From assembly GCA_002256385.1 (NCBI GenBank), contig NKJD01000004.1, positions 1-64,000 on the forward strand: 64,000 nucleotides of DNA. Reading direction: 5' to 3'. The notes below the pieces were generated by a model, which was given only the letters and a program-made list of their open reading frames with translations, was not told where the DNA came from and ran no database searches. A program made the translations under genes and the position numbers. Numbering within the stretch: the first letter of the stretch is position 1; every line of letters starts with the position of its first letter. This stretch comes from Flavobacterium sp. BFFFF2. Its GTDB lineage: Bacteria > Bacteroidota > Bacteroidia > Flavobacteriales > Flavobacteriaceae. Positions 52,654-62,082 of this stretch are shown piece after piece.

Positions 52654-53943
52654 TGAATTCATGAGGTGTTCAATTTCCTCTGCTTCAATCGGAATGTTCG
52701 CCATTAAATTGATGGGCGCTCCCTGCGGCTGAATCACCATGTCGTCTTCGAGGCGAATGCCAAAGCCTTCTTCGGGGATGTAAATGCCTGGTTCAACAGT
52801 AAAAACCATGTTGGCTTGCATGGGTTCGTGCAACAATCCATAATCGTGGGTGTCTAAGCCCATGTGATGCGAAGTGCCGTGCATAAAATATTTTTTATAG
52901 GCGGGCCAATCTGGGTTTTCGTTTTGTACATCGGGGGGGGTTAACAAGCCCAAGTCAAGCAAGGCACTGGTCATAATTTTACCCACTTCCAAATGGTATT
53001 CTTTCCACAACGTGCCAGGCGTCAACAATTGAGCGGCTTCGTTTTTCACTTTTAACACCGCGTTGTACACCTCTTTTTGACGGGCATTAAAACGCCCCGA
53101 AACAGGAATGGTGCGGCTCAAATCACTGGAATAATTGGCGTATTCGGCCCCCACATCAAGCAAAATGAGATCGCCAGCCAAACAAGCTCGGTTGTTTTCA
53201 ATATAATGCAACACGTTGGCATTTTTACCCGATGCTATAATAGGCGTGTAAGCAAATCCTTTTGACCGATTGCGCACAAATTCGTGAATCAATTCGGCTT
53301 CAATTTCGTACTCCATAACGCCCGGTTTCACAAAAGGCAAAATGCGGCGAACGCCTTTTTCCGTAATGTCGCAGGCATGTTTAATGAGGGCCAATTCTTC
53401 GGCTTCTTTCACGGAGCGCAACCTTTGCAAAATCGGATTGGATCGTTCCACCTTGTGCGCTGGATAAGTCGCTTTAAACCATTTGATAAAACGGTCTTCG
53501 CGCGTTTCGGTTTCTACGCTGGCGCGGTAATGTTCATTGGTATTCAAATACGCCGTGTCCGCATAGGTCATCACCTCTTTCAAAATTTTATGAAAGTCGC
53601 TCAGCCAATACACCGTCCGAACGCCCGACACCTCAAAAGCGCGTTCTTTGGTCAGTTTTTCACCTTCCCAAATGGCAATGTGCTCATTGGTTTCACGCAA
53701 AAACAACACTTCGCGCAAATGCGCATAAGGGGCGTCTGGAAAAATAAGTAATACACTTTCTTCTTGGTCTACGCCGCTCAAATAAAAGATATCGCGGTGT
53801 TGGGCAAAAGGCAAAGTGCTGTCGGCACTTACTGGGTAAATGTCGTTTGAATTAAACAAAGCGACACTATTGGGTTTCATTTGACTGGCAAATTTGGCCC
53901 GGTTTTTAATAAATAACTGGCTGTTTATGGGTAAATATTTCAT
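52651..53943 (-). CDS. pepP: Xaa-Pro aminopeptidase (aminopeptidase P, M24B)
   Basis: The 430-residue cytoplasmic metalloenzyme removes N-terminal residues that precede proline. An N-terminal creatinase-like domain (1-170) precedes the pita-bread domain with its metal ligands: LLDVGAEYANYSSDLSRT (two Asp), HGTSHHMGLDTHD (His), VEPGIY (Glu) and RLEDD (Glu). Length matches the family. The fumarase gene is upstream on the same strand, 33 bp away. Confidence 0.94.
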   Translation of the reverse strand: MKYLPINSQLFIKNRAKFASQMKPNSVALFNSNDIYPVSADSTLPFAQHRDIFYLSGVDQEESVLLIFPDAPYAHLREVLFLRETNEHIAIWEGEKLTKERAFEVSGVRTVYWLSDFHKILKEVMTYADTAYLNTNEHYRASVETETREDRFIKWFKATYPAHKVERSNPILQRLRSVKEAEELALIKHACDITEKGVRRILPFVKPGVMEYEIEAELIHEFVRNRSKGFAYTPIIASGKNANVLHYIENNRACLAGDLILLDVGAEYANYSSDLSRTIPVSGRFNARQKEVYNAVLKVKNEAAQLLTPGTLWKEYHLEVGKIMTSALLDLGLLTPPDVQNENPDWPAYKKYFMHGTSHHMGLDTHDYGLLHEPMQANMVFTVEPGIYIPEEGFGIRLEDDMVIQPQGAPINLMANIPIEAEEIEHLMNS

Positions 53944-53976
53944 CTTATATTTTTATGTGAGCAGTCGTGAACCGCG

Positions 53977-55578
53977 TTACAGATTAGCAAAAAAATCGTT
54001 CCCCTTGTCGTCGGTGATAATGAAGGCGGGGAAATCTTTCACCGTAATTTTACGGATGGCTTCCATGCCCAATTCTTCAAAATCGACCAATTCCACACTC
54101 AAAATATTTTCTTGGGCCAAAATAGCGGCGGGGCCACCAATGGATCCAAGGTAGAATCCACCAAATTGTTGACAGGCTTCGCGCACCTCGTTGCTGCGGT
54201 TTCCTTTGGCCAACATAATCATACTGCCGCCCGCTTTCTGAAAAGCATTGACATACACATCCATGCGGCCTGCGGTGGTGGGCCCAAAGCTTCCCGATGG
54301 CATGCCGTCGGGTGTTTTGGCTGGGCCAGCATAGTAAATCGGGTGGTTTTTAAAGTACTCAGGCATCGGTTTGCCTGCATCCAGCAATTCTTGGATTTTG
54401 GCATGCGCAATGTCACGCGCCACAATAAGCGTTCCGTTCAGTTTTAAACGGGTCTTAATCGGATATTTGCTCAATTCGGCTAAAATGTCCGCCATCGGAC
54501 GGTTCAAATCAACCACAACGGGTTCATCTAAATGCGGTGCCACTTCAGGCAAAAACCGTGCTGGGTTGGTTTCTAGTTGTTCCAAAAACAAGCCATCAGC
54601 CGTGATTTTGGCCTTGATGTTTCGGTCGGCCGAACAAGACACGCCCATGCCAACTGGACACGAAGCTGCATGTCGTGGCAACCGAATGACCCGCACATCA
54701 TGGGTTAAATATTTTCCGCCAAATTGCGCACCAATGGCACTTTCTTGGCAAATTTGGTGCACTTTGGCTTCCCATTCCTTGTCTCTGAAAGCCTGTCCGG
54801 CCATATTGCCAGAAGTGGGTAAATGGTCATAATAACCAGCTGATGCTTTTTTGACCGCTGACAAATTCGCCTCGGCCGAAGTACCACCAATGACTATGGC
54901 CAAATGGTAGGGTGGGCAAGCCGAGGTGCCCAAATCTTTGATTCTTTCTTGGATAAAGGCCTCTAACGATTTTTCATTAAGCAGCGATTTCGTTTTTTGG
55001 TATAAAAAGGTTTTGTTGGCAGAACCGCCGCCTTTGGCCAAAAATAAAAACTCATATTGGTTGCCCTTGGTGGCATAAATGTCAATTTGAGCGGGCAAGT
55101 TGGAACCCGAATTTTTCTCTTCAAACATGCTGATGGGCACAATTTGTGAATAACGCAAATTGCGTTTTTGATAAGTGTCAAAAATGCCGCGCGACAAACA
55201 TTCCGCGTCATCGGCGCCGGTATATACATTTTCGCCTTTTTTGGCCATCACAATGGCAGTTCCCGTGTCTTGGCACGAAGGCAATTGCCCACGAACCGCC
55301 ACTTCGGCATTTTGTAATAAATTGTAAGCTACAAACCGGTCGTTGTCGGTGGCTTCTGGGTCGTCAATGATGTTGCGCAGTTGTTGCAGATGTCCTGGAC
55401 GCAGCATAAAAGATACGTCGTTCATGGCGTGTTCCGCCAACAAAGCAATGCCTTCTGGGTCCACCATTAAAATGTCACGGTCGCCCATGCGCTCGACCCG
55501 CACATAGTCAGCACTAATTTTTTTATAAGGGGTTTCATCCTTTAAAATCGGATAAGGATTTTGATATATAAATTCCAT
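53977..55578 (-). CDS. Class I fumarate hydratase (iron-sulfur)
   Basis: The TCA-cycle enzyme hydrates fumarate to malate through a 4Fe-4S cluster. The 533 residues show the cluster cysteines in [25 protein letters not shown] and, between them, [17 protein letters not shown], and the C-terminal subdomain motif [11 protein letters not shown]. Length matches the fused FumA/FumB form. The oxygen-sensitive type contrasts with the peroxide-defence operon in the same window, though many Bacteroidota have both. Confidence 0.94.
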   Translation of the reverse strand: MEFIYQNPYPILKDETPYKKISADYVRVERMGDRDILMVDPEGIALLAEHAMNDVSFMLRPGHLQQLRNIIDDPEATDNDRFVAYNLLQNAEVAVRGQLPSCQDTGTAIVMAKKGENVYTGADDAECLSRGIFDTYQKRNLRYSQIVPISMFEEKNSGSNLPAQIDIYATKGNQYEFLFLAKGGGSANKTFLYQKTKSLLNEKSLEAFIQERIKDLGTSACPPYHLAIVIGGTSAEANLSAVKKASAGYYDHLPTSGNMAGQAFRDKEWEAKVHQICQESAIGAQFGGKYLTHDVRVIRLPRHAASCPVGMGVSCSADRNIKAKITADGLFLEQLETNPARFLPEVAPHLDEPVVVDLNRPMADILAELSKYPIKTRLKLNGTLIVARDIAHAKIQELLDAGKPMPEYFKNHPIYYAGPAKTPDGMPSGSFGPTTAGRMDVYVNAFQKAGGSMIMLAKGNRSNEVREACQQFGGFYLGSIGGPAAILAQENILSVELVDFEELGMEAIRKITVKDFPAFIITDDKGNDFFANL

Positions 55579-55618
55579 GTCTGTAAAATTGAAGCGTAAA
55601 GGTATGAATTCGGGAATA

Positions 55619-55678
55619 GAAAATAGAGCAAAGAGAAAAGAGCAAAGAGAAAAGAGAAAAGAAGAAAGAGAAAAAGTA
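55619..55678. repeat. Purine-rich low-complexity tract
   Basis: AGAGCAAAGAGAAAAGAGC-type units repeat over about 60 bp between the divergent fumarase and HTH genes. A pyrimidine counterpart (CTCTTTTCTCTTTCTTC) appears at about 57040. No coding or binding role is evident. Confidence 0.6.
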
Positions 55679-55727
55679 AACGCAATAGCATTTTCCGCTT
55701 ATAAACAAATTTGCTTACATTTGAACT

Positions 55728-56216
55728 ATGAATACCTATTTAGAGAAATATAAAGGCATACATCCTGGCGTTGTTTTGGCGCGAGAATTAAAGAAAAGAG
55801 CCCTCCACCAAAGGCCTTTTGCCATAGCTGTTGGGGAGCATCCACAAACCCTGAATGCCATTACGAAAGGAAAAAGAAAATTAAACACGGAACTAGCTTT
55901 AAAAATCGAGGAAAAACTTGGTTTGGAAGAAGGTACTTTAGCATTGCTCCAAACATATTTTGATATAAATGAACACAAAAAGAAAATGACCCAGCGCACA
56001 CCCAATCTCACTTGTGTAAGAAAATCATTATTCTGGGATACGGACATCAACAAAATCGACTGGGAGAAACAATATAAAGCAGTGATTCAGCGAGTCTTTG
56101 AAAGGGGTAATGACACTGAAAAAAGTGAAATTATTGGTTTTTATGGCCAGAAAAAAATAGCAATAGCTTTAGCGCAAATGAATGCGCCGTACATTGTTCA
56201 TAATCAAGATTTTTAA
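55728..56216 (+). CDS. HTH antitoxin-like protein with DUF6922 domain
   Basis: The 162-residue protein has an N-terminal HigA-like helix-turn-helix (HPGVVLARELKKRALHQRPFAIAVGEHPQTLNAITKGKRKL in outline, residues 12-55) and a C-terminal domain with RKSLFWDTDINKIDWEKQYKAVIQRVFERG (from about 89), the DUF6922 pattern. The partner 21 bp downstream is an AbiEii-type toxin, so this is the likely antitoxin and autorepressor. Confidence 0.82.
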   Translation: MNTYLEKYKGIHPGVVLARELKKRALHQRPFAIAVGEHPQTLNAITKGKRKLNTELALKIEEKLGLEEGTLALLQTYFDINEHKKKMTQRTPNLTCVRKSLFWDTDINKIDWEKQYKAVIQRVFERGNDTEKSEIIGFYGQKKIAIALAQMNAPYIVHNQDF

Positions 56217-56237
56217 CCACTTCCGAAAGTAAAAAAG

Positions 56238-56876
56238 ATGTACTTAAATACCGTAAATCACCAGCTGAAGAACGCTTTAACTATTTTAATGAAAGCAGCC
56301 GTGTTCTCCTCATTCAGACTGGTAGGCGGAACGGCATTAAGCTTACAATTAGGACATAGAGAATCGATTGATATTGATTTATTTAGTGATGTTTCGTATG
56401 GTTCCATAGACTTTAATGAGATAGAATATTTTTTGAAAAGAAATTTTGAATATGTTGATTTTTTAAACGTGCCTCCAGCATTTGGACGATCTTATTTTAT
56501 TGGGGAAAGCCCCAACAATTCAATAAAATTAGATGTGTTTTATACGGATGCTTTTATCCAACCATTTATCGAGAAAGAAGGCATCAGAATGGCTACTGTC
56601 GCCGAAATTATTGCCATGAAACTGGATGTTGTTCAAAGAGTAGGACGAAAAAAAGACTTTTGGGATTTGCATGAGCTTTTGAATGCTTTCACCATCAATC
56701 AAATGATTGAACTTCACAAACAGCGCTATCCATTTTCCCATGACAGCACGTTGATTATTCAACATTTCACCAATTTCACCCGCGCTGACGATGATTTTGA
56801 CCCCATTTGCTACAAAGGAAAATACTGGGAATTTATAAAAGATGATTTTGAAGACGCCATCAAAAACGGATTTTAA
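56238..56876 (+). CDS. AbiEii-type nucleotidyltransferase toxin
   Basis: The 212-residue protein has the nucleotidyltransferase core FRLVGGTALSLQLGHRESID (GG at 30-31) followed by Asp45 and Asp47 in DIDLFSD, then RMATVAEIIAMKLDVVQRVGRKKDFWDLHEL, typical of AbiEii/AbiGii toxins. Members transfer nucleotides, in known cases onto tRNA, causing growth arrest or abortive infection. The antitoxin candidate is directly upstream. Confidence 0.88.
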   Translation: MYLNTVNHQLKNALTILMKAAVFSSFRLVGGTALSLQLGHRESIDIDLFSDVSYGSIDFNEIEYFLKRNFEYVDFLNVPPAFGRSYFIGESPNNSIKLDVFYTDAFIQPFIEKEGIRMATVAEIIAMKLDVVQRVGRKKDFWDLHELLNAFTINQMIELHKQRYPFSHDSTLIIQHFTNFTRADDDFDPICYKGKYWEFIKDDFEDAIKNGF

Positions 56877-56982
56877 ACCTACCAAAAAATCTGGCCTCGC
56901 CTTAACTAACTGGGAATTGGATCATTTGGGAAACAAAGAGCAAAGAAGCTATTTAATGCCTTACCGTCCAACAAATCATCGA

Positions 56983-57015
56983 ACAAAAAAAATCCCGAAC
57001 CAACGTCCGGGATTT
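56983..57015 (-). terminator. Terminator of htpG
   Basis: AATCCCG (56991-56997) and CGGGATT (57008-57014) form a stem with a 10-base loop. On the minus strand the stem is followed by a run of T (A-run at 56985-56992 on the plus strand), 43 bp after the htpG stop. Confidence 0.85.
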
Positions 57016-57058
57016 CTTGTAGCCTCTTTATTCTTGGCTCTTTTCTCTTTCTTCGGGC

Positions 57059-58942
57059 CTAAAGCCTTTCAAAACTGCGTTTCACAAAAGCGGTCAGCTC
57101 TTCGCCTTTAAGCAAACCTTGGCCAATTTTGGCCAAATCAAGGGCTGCTTGAATGTGTTGTTCACGCACGGCTTCGTCAGTGGTTTGCAACAACCGATTG
57201 GCCAAATCTGAATTGGTGTTCACCACCAAATTATACATATCAGGGAAATTGCCCATCGCAAACATGCCGCCGCCACCCGACTGGCTCATTTCTTTCATGC
57301 GGCGCATAAATTCGGGTTGGGTAATGACGAATGGGGCTGCATGGCTATCCAGCGCTTCCATTTGCACGGTATACGTCGATTTTGGCACAATTTTTTCAAT
57401 GAACTCTTGCAAGTTTTTGGTTTCCTCTTCGCTTAATTTTGAAGGCAAACTGTCTTCTTTGGCAATCAATTTATCAATGTGATCAGCATCGACACGGGCA
57501 AAAGTGAGGTTTTCATTTTCACCCTCCAACTTCTGAATCAAGTGCGACACAATCGGACTATCTAACAACAACACCTCGTAGCCTTTTTCGTGGGCAATGT
57601 CAATGTAACTGTGTTGGTTTTCGGCATTTGAAGCATATAACAATACCAATTTGCCGTCTTTGTCGGTTTGCGTGGCCGCAAATTTTTCTTTCAATTCATC
57701 CAAGGTGTAAAAGTCGCCTTTCACGGTGGGGTACAACATAAAAGCACCCGCCTTTTCAGAGAACTTCGGTTCCGACAACATGCCATATTCGAGTACAATT
57801 TTAATGTCGTTCCACTTGGCTTCAAAGTCGGCACGGTTGTCGGTAAACAACGACTTAAGCTTGTCGGCTACCTTGCGGGTAATGTAATTGGAAATCTTTT
57901 TCACGTTGCCATCGGCTTGCAAATACGAGCGCGACACATTCAACGGAATATCGGGTGAATCAATCACGCCGCGCAACATCACCAAAAATTCGGGTACAAT
58001 TCCCTCCACATTATCGGTGACATACACTTGATTTTGGTACAACTGAATCTTGTCTTTTTGCACCTGCAATTGCGCATCAAGCTTAGGAAAATAGAGAATC
58101 CCCGTTAAGTTAAACGGATAATCGACATTCAAATGAATGTTAAAAAGCGGCTCCTCAAACTGCATCGGATACAGTTCGCGGTAAAAACTTTTATAATCTT
58201 CGTCGCTGAGGTCCGCAGGTTGACGCGTCCAAGCCGGATTCGGGTTGTTGATGACGTTTTCTACCTCTTCATACTCGGTTTTATAATCTTCAGGGGCATC
58301 TTCTGGTTTCGGAAGCGCCACTTTTTTGGTGCCAAATACGATGGGCACCGGCATGAATTTATTGTATTTTTTTAGTAATTCCGAAATTTTCGATTCCTCC
58401 AAAAACTCTTCCGAATCTTCGGCTATGTGCAACACAATTTCCGAACCGCGCTCGGTTTTGTCGTGCGCCACCAACGTAAATTCAGGGCTGCCATCGCAAG
58501 TCCAATGGGCGGCTGGTGCGTCCTGATATGATTTGGTGATGATTTCAACCTTCGAAGCCACCATAAAAGCCGAGTAAAACCCAAGCCCAAAATGGCCAAT
58601 AATGCCGCTGTCTTTGGCGCTGTCTTTGTATTTTTCAAGGAACTCTTCGGCCCCCGAAAATGCAATTTGGTTAATGTATTTCTCTACTTCTTCCAGCGTC
58701 ATACCCAAACCTTGGTCAATAATGCTCAGGGTTTTGGCCTCCTTGTCAATTTTAATGTGAATTTTCGGATCGCCATATTCCACCTTGGCCTCCCCAAGAC
58801 TGGTTAAATGCTTTAATTTCAGCGTGGCATCGGTGGCATTCGACACCAATTCGCGCAAAAAGATTTCGTGGTCGCTGTATAAAAACTTTTTAATGAGTGG
58901 GAAAATGTTTTCGACCGAAACATTAATTTTTCCAGTGGACAT
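57059..58942 (-). CDS. htpG: Molecular chaperone HtpG (Hsp90)
   Basis: This cytoplasmic ATP-dependent chaperone of about 627 residues has the GHKL ATPase domain with RELVSNATDATLKL, DQGLGMTLEEVE and GHFGLGFYSAFMVA, then the middle domain (YPFNLTGILYFPKL) and the C-terminal dimerisation domain. The start at 58942 (MSTGKINVSVENIFPL) is preferred over the ATG three codons upstream. It is monocistronic with a strong terminator. Confidence 0.95.
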   Translation of the reverse strand: MSTGKINVSVENIFPLIKKFLYSDHEIFLRELVSNATDATLKLKHLTSLGEAKVEYGDPKIHIKIDKEAKTLSIIDQGLGMTLEEVEKYINQIAFSGAEEFLEKYKDSAKDSGIIGHFGLGFYSAFMVASKVEIITKSYQDAPAAHWTCDGSPEFTLVAHDKTERGSEIVLHIAEDSEEFLEESKISELLKKYNKFMPVPIVFGTKKVALPKPEDAPEDYKTEYEEVENVINNPNPAWTRQPADLSDEDYKSFYRELYPMQFEEPLFNIHLNVDYPFNLTGILYFPKLDAQLQVQKDKIQLYQNQVYVTDNVEGIVPEFLVMLRGVIDSPDIPLNVSRSYLQADGNVKKISNYITRKVADKLKSLFTDNRADFEAKWNDIKIVLEYGMLSEPKFSEKAGAFMLYPTVKGDFYTLDELKEKFAATQTDKDGKLVLLYASNAENQHSYIDIAHEKGYEVLLLDSPIVSHLIQKLEGENENLTFARVDADHIDKLIAKEDSLPSKLSEEETKNLQEFIEKIVPKSTYTVQMEALDSHAAPFVITQPEFMRRMKEMSQSGGGGMFAMGNFPDMYNLVVNTNSDLANRLLQTTDEAVREQHIQAALDLAKIGQGLLKGEELTAFVKRSFERL

Positions 58943-58951
58943 ACTACACAA

Positions 58952-59618
58952 TTTAAGGTTATGCTCCAGCAGCTACAAAACCAATACCAAACCGCGCTGG
59001 CTGACAAATTGACGGATGCACCCCCGCCTATAGCAGACAAGCTGTCATTTAGCAGGCGCTTTTTTCTTTTGGGCGCCCCCCGCCCAGGCGGGTCAGGCTG
59101 TCGGGCGTCGCTCTTTTGGCCTAAGGCGCAAAAGGAGCTTCGGCAAGCCCGCCATCCTTGGCGCGATCTGCCAGTTAACGACGCCATTATTTGTAAGTGT
59201 ATGAATGGTGCACACTTCAACGAGCTTGGGTAATTTTGGTTGTTTCATGTATTACCGAGCTATGAAAAGCAGTAGTGTATAAGTAATCCAGACATTGATA
59301 GTAAACTTTCTTGTATTTGTACGCTTATGTAACAAATTAACAAATAATTAACAAAAAAAAAAAAAACAAGTCAATACCCAATTTAAATATATTTGCAACA
59401 ATAAAAATAGTAAACAGCTTACAAAAGAGCTTGGCGCGCTCACATGAACCAAACAAAAAGCAGTTGGTTTTTTGGTATACAATAATTATAAATAGGGCAA
59501 GCTGGATTTGAACTGGGTTGTACAGCGGGCCAAACGAACCAAACCCCATAAAAAACTCCCCTTCAGCTAAAGTGGAAAGAAGCTTCGGGGGAGCGAAATC
59601 AAAAAAATTTTAACAAAG
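58952..59618. other. 667-bp intergenic region before the toxin-like gene
   Basis: Apart from repeat R4 copy 2 (59071-59168), it holds a poly-A tract (59352-59367), a TATATTTG -7-like element at 59388-59395 without a clear -33 partner, and a CTCCCC...GGGGAG inverted repeat near 59556-59595 just before the next gene. An open frame at 58961-59233 is read through the repeat and is not a gene. Confidence 0.5.
59071..59168. repeat. Repeat R4, copy 2
   Basis: The arrangement is that of copy 1: CCCGCC-CA-GGCGGG stem, GTCAGGCTGTCGGGCG, CTTTTGGCC...GGCGCAAAAG hairpin, then CAAGCCCGCCATCCTTGGCG. The last 31 bases recur exactly at 62083-62113. Confidence 0.72.
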
Positions 59619-60953
59619 ATGAAAAAATTTATTTTAACCGCATTATTACTGGTCACTTATGTGTCCTTTTCGCAAGTATCACTCATCCGACAAGAAGCAG
59701 AAACCAAGGGTGTGGTGCTTTTTGATATGGAACGAGCCATTTTAGACAAAGCGGAGCAAATTGAGGCTCGCTTTAACACTTTGAAAACCTATTCTAAGGA
59801 ATACAACCTCAAAACCTTAGCTTGTCAGTTGGACTCTGATGACTTCAATTCATTTATCTTTAATTTGAATGTACTAAACGACATTTACACAAATGACATC
59901 AGTGATGCCTCATCTACTTCGTTTGACTACTTGAAAAGCTACTGGGGGCTCACCGATGCCGACAAAGCAGCCCTTTCTGCTTTGTACGTAAATCAATTGA
60001 ACAAATCGCAATTGCCTTTGGTTTATTTAACGGATGACCAATATAATGACAAATGCAATTTGCAAGAAGTAATAGGCTTATACGTTGCAGATGGGAAGAT
60101 TTATAAAACTGCGGTAAAAGACCTATTCCCGTCTTCTGTGGAGCAATCAGGCAACGAAGTGTTTTTAAATTTGGCTTTGGCAAGTATTTATAATCGAATT
60201 TCTTCGCCATCCGACCACGCAGCAATTGACTATGTTTCATTAAACGCCACAGACAATATTTATGTAGGATGTATTAAAAACGCATGGAGCAGTTTTGTGA
60301 CTGATTTTGTCAATTCAAAAGGAGCTACTATCGGCATGGGAACTTTTTCGTATGTTTGTGATGGGTGTACTACGCTTTCATTGTGGAAAAGCGATGATCA
60401 ATTAGCGGCACAGAAATTGAGTGATGGTTATGCGAAATGTGTATTAAACGCGGAGAAAAAAGCGTCATGGAAAGCAATGATAGATACATTTTCAAATTCA
60501 TTAAACGCAGAGTTACAATCTGTATGTCCTAGCAACATTGATTTAAACACTTTCAAGAGAGGAATATTAGATGGAACTTATACAGTGCCGGCAAATACAG
60601 TTTCAAAAATAGAGCAATTAGCATTGCCATTAAAAAACTATGCAAATTCATTTATTGTCGATAACAATTTAGTTCTTGAAAATGGGGAAGATTCAGTTAT
60701 TTATGCTGGTTTTCCGCCAAACATTCCCATTGAAACTTATGATCTAACTGCAGCAGAAATTGCTGGTTGCGTTATTGGCACTGTTATTGGTGGTTTTGGA
60801 TTGCTGAGTGGAATTGCTCACATAAAGGAAAAAGGAATACAGTTTATTTGCAAATGGGTTACTAAAAATTTGATTCGATTTGCTACTCCTCTTGGGAATA
60901 TTTTTATGGCTGCAATGTTAGCAGCTTGTTTGTACAATAATTACTACGATTAA
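59619..60953 (+). CDS. Secreted protein with bacteriocin-like hydrophobic C-terminus
   Basis: The 444-residue protein has a signal peptide (MKKFILTALLLVTYVSFSQ) and a soluble, mostly helical domain (20-370) with scattered cysteines (YVCDGCTT, QSVCPS). The last 70 residues hold two membrane-active segments: a Gly-rich one, EIAGCVIGTVIGGFGLLSGI, and PLGNIFMAAMLAACLYN, split by a basic amphipathic stretch (KEKGIQFICKWVTKNLIR). That ending resembles pore-forming bacteriocins. No family is recognised. It is followed within 3 bp by small membrane-protein genes that could give immunity. Confidence 0.7.
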   Translation: MKKFILTALLLVTYVSFSQVSLIRQEAETKGVVLFDMERAILDKAEQIEARFNTLKTYSKEYNLKTLACQLDSDDFNSFIFNLNVLNDIYTNDISDASSTSFDYLKSYWGLTDADKAALSALYVNQLNKSQLPLVYLTDDQYNDKCNLQEVIGLYVADGKIYKTAVKDLFPSSVEQSGNEVFLNLALASIYNRISSPSDHAAIDYVSLNATDNIYVGCIKNAWSSFVTDFVNSKGATIGMGTFSYVCDGCTTLSLWKSDDQLAAQKLSDGYAKCVLNAEKKASWKAMIDTFSNSLNAELQSVCPSNIDLNTFKRGILDGTYTVPANTVSKIEQLALPLKNYANSFIVDNNLVLENGEDSVIYAGFPPNIPIETYDLTAAEIAGCVIGTVIGGFGLLSGIAHIKEKGIQFICKWVTKNLIRFATPLGNIFMAAMLAACLYNNYYD

Positions 60954-60956
60954 ATT

Positions 60957-61160
60957 ATGAAAACTTTGTCTACGTATGTCGTTTTTTTGATTATTGCGTC
61001 AAAATTTGGATACATGATTTGCCAAGCATTTTTTAAAGTAAAAAATGATAATTTAGAACTTCTTATTGAACTCGCTTACTTGTTGGTAGCAGTTTATATA
61101 ATATACGATAACAAATACTTAAGAAAAGAAAACATAAAATTAAAGAATGAGGAAAAGTAA
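60957..61160 (+). CDS. Small two-helix membrane protein (67 aa), possible immunity protein
   Basis: The helices are at about 5-24 (STYVVFLIIASKFGYMICQA) and 36-53 (LIELAYLLVAVYIIYD), followed by a charged tail (NKYLRKENIKLKNEEK). It begins 3 bp after the toxin-like gene. Size, topology and position are those of immunity proteins for membrane-active toxins; this is inference. It looks similar in layout to the protein at 61564. Confidence 0.62.
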   Translation: MKTLSTYVVFLIIASKFGYMICQAFFKVKNDNLELLIELAYLLVAVYIIYDNKYLRKENIKLKNEEK

Positions 61161-61169
61161 TTTATTGCT

Positions 61170-61355
61170 ATGATTACCGCTGTCGATATCATCATATTCC
61201 CTGTTGTTTTTTTATCTGGTATTTTTGTTTCTGTCTATTTAGTAAACGGAAACAAAAACAGAAGATTGCCGCTAATTTTAATTGGTGTCTTAGGTTGGTT
61301 TTATGTTGCCTTTCATTTTACAGAAAAAGCAGCTCGAAAATACTTGAAAAAATAA
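61170..61355 (+). CDS. Small two-helix membrane protein (61 aa)
   Basis: The protein reads as helices at 4-25 (AVDIIIFPVVFLSGIFVSVYLV) and 33-51 (LPLILIGVLGWFYVAFHF) with basic loop NGNKNRR and basic tail. It starts 9 bp after the previous gene on the same strand and is AT-rich like it. No family is recognised. Confidence 0.6.
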   Translation: MITAVDIIIFPVVFLSGIFVSVYLVNGNKNRRLPLILIGVLGWFYVAFHFTEKAARKYLKK

Positions 61356-61363
61356 ACAAATGA

Positions 61364-61383
61364 GGCTGCTGGAAACGGCAGCC
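61364..61383 (+). terminator. Weak hairpin after the second small membrane gene
   Basis: GGCTGC (61364-61369) pairs with GCAGCC (61378-61383) across an eight-base loop. A T-rich stretch follows about 10 bases later, so termination may be partial. Confidence 0.45.
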
Positions 61384-61563
61384 GCATTGTGTTTTTACAT
61401 TTTTATCAACTATGCGATCTAGATTACATAGCACTAATTTTTTTTAGCTATGTGTGTTTTCAATTGATATGCTTATTTATTTTTATCTTAACTATTTAAA
61501 AACCAAAAACAAGTCGTCATAAAAAGCAAGTCAAATAATGTCTAAAATATGGAAGATTGACCC

Positions 61564-61767
61564 ATGAAAGAAAAAGTTCTAAGCATCCTTTTTGTCGTTG
61601 TTTTTCTAATTTACTTGGTGGCAAGGATATTACACCATTACTATCAAATTCGATATCAAAAAGAATATTGGATTATTGAAGAAATCGATGATTCTTGCGT
61701 TACTTTCATGTTTTTATTCTTGGCAATAAAGTATGTTCTTGATAAAAAGAAAAGAGTAAATAGGTAG
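61564..61767 (+). CDS. Small two-helix membrane protein (67 aa)
   Basis: Helices lie at about 5-23 (VLSILFVVVFLIYLVARIL) and 44-58 (DDSCVTFMFLFLAIKYVL), with a tail KKKRVNR. Length, helix spacing and the VVFLI start resemble the protein at 60957, suggesting paralogues. It is separated from the previous gene by 208 bp with a weak hairpin. Confidence 0.58.
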   Translation: MKEKVLSILFVVVFLIYLVARILHHYYQIRYQKEYWIIEEIDDSCVTFMFLFLAIKYVLDKKKRVNR

Positions 61768-61873
61768 TGTAATGGATTGGTTTTCTTTGTGCTATTCCTT
61801 AGATTGAAAGAACAAAGGGATTTTAACAAAGTCAATGAGCAAACCACCATCACGGTCAAAGAGTAACTCAAAT

Positions 61874-61900
61874 AGGCTGTCTTCAATAGGCAGCCTTTTT
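61874..61900 (+). terminator. Terminator after the small membrane-protein genes
   Basis: AGGCTG (61874-61879) and CAGCCT (61891-61896) form a stem with an 11-base loop followed by TTTTT. It probably ends the toxin-like cassette. Confidence 0.7.
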
Positions 61901-62082
61901 CTTTATATCTTTTCAAGATTAACTACACATAATGGTAGGACATTTTACCATTCTCCCAACAGCAATTTAGATCCAGTTAAATAACACTGGTTCTTGCAGC
62001 GGAACGGATAAAAAACCGAGGTATTTAAAAATGCGCTTCAAAACAAGCCCGACGCAGCCGCCATTCAAATGGTTATTCATTC

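Noticed and set aside
58961-59233. 90-residue ORF upstream of the toxin-like gene
   Set aside because: Most of it is translated R4 repeat; similar frames would occur wherever R4 lies.
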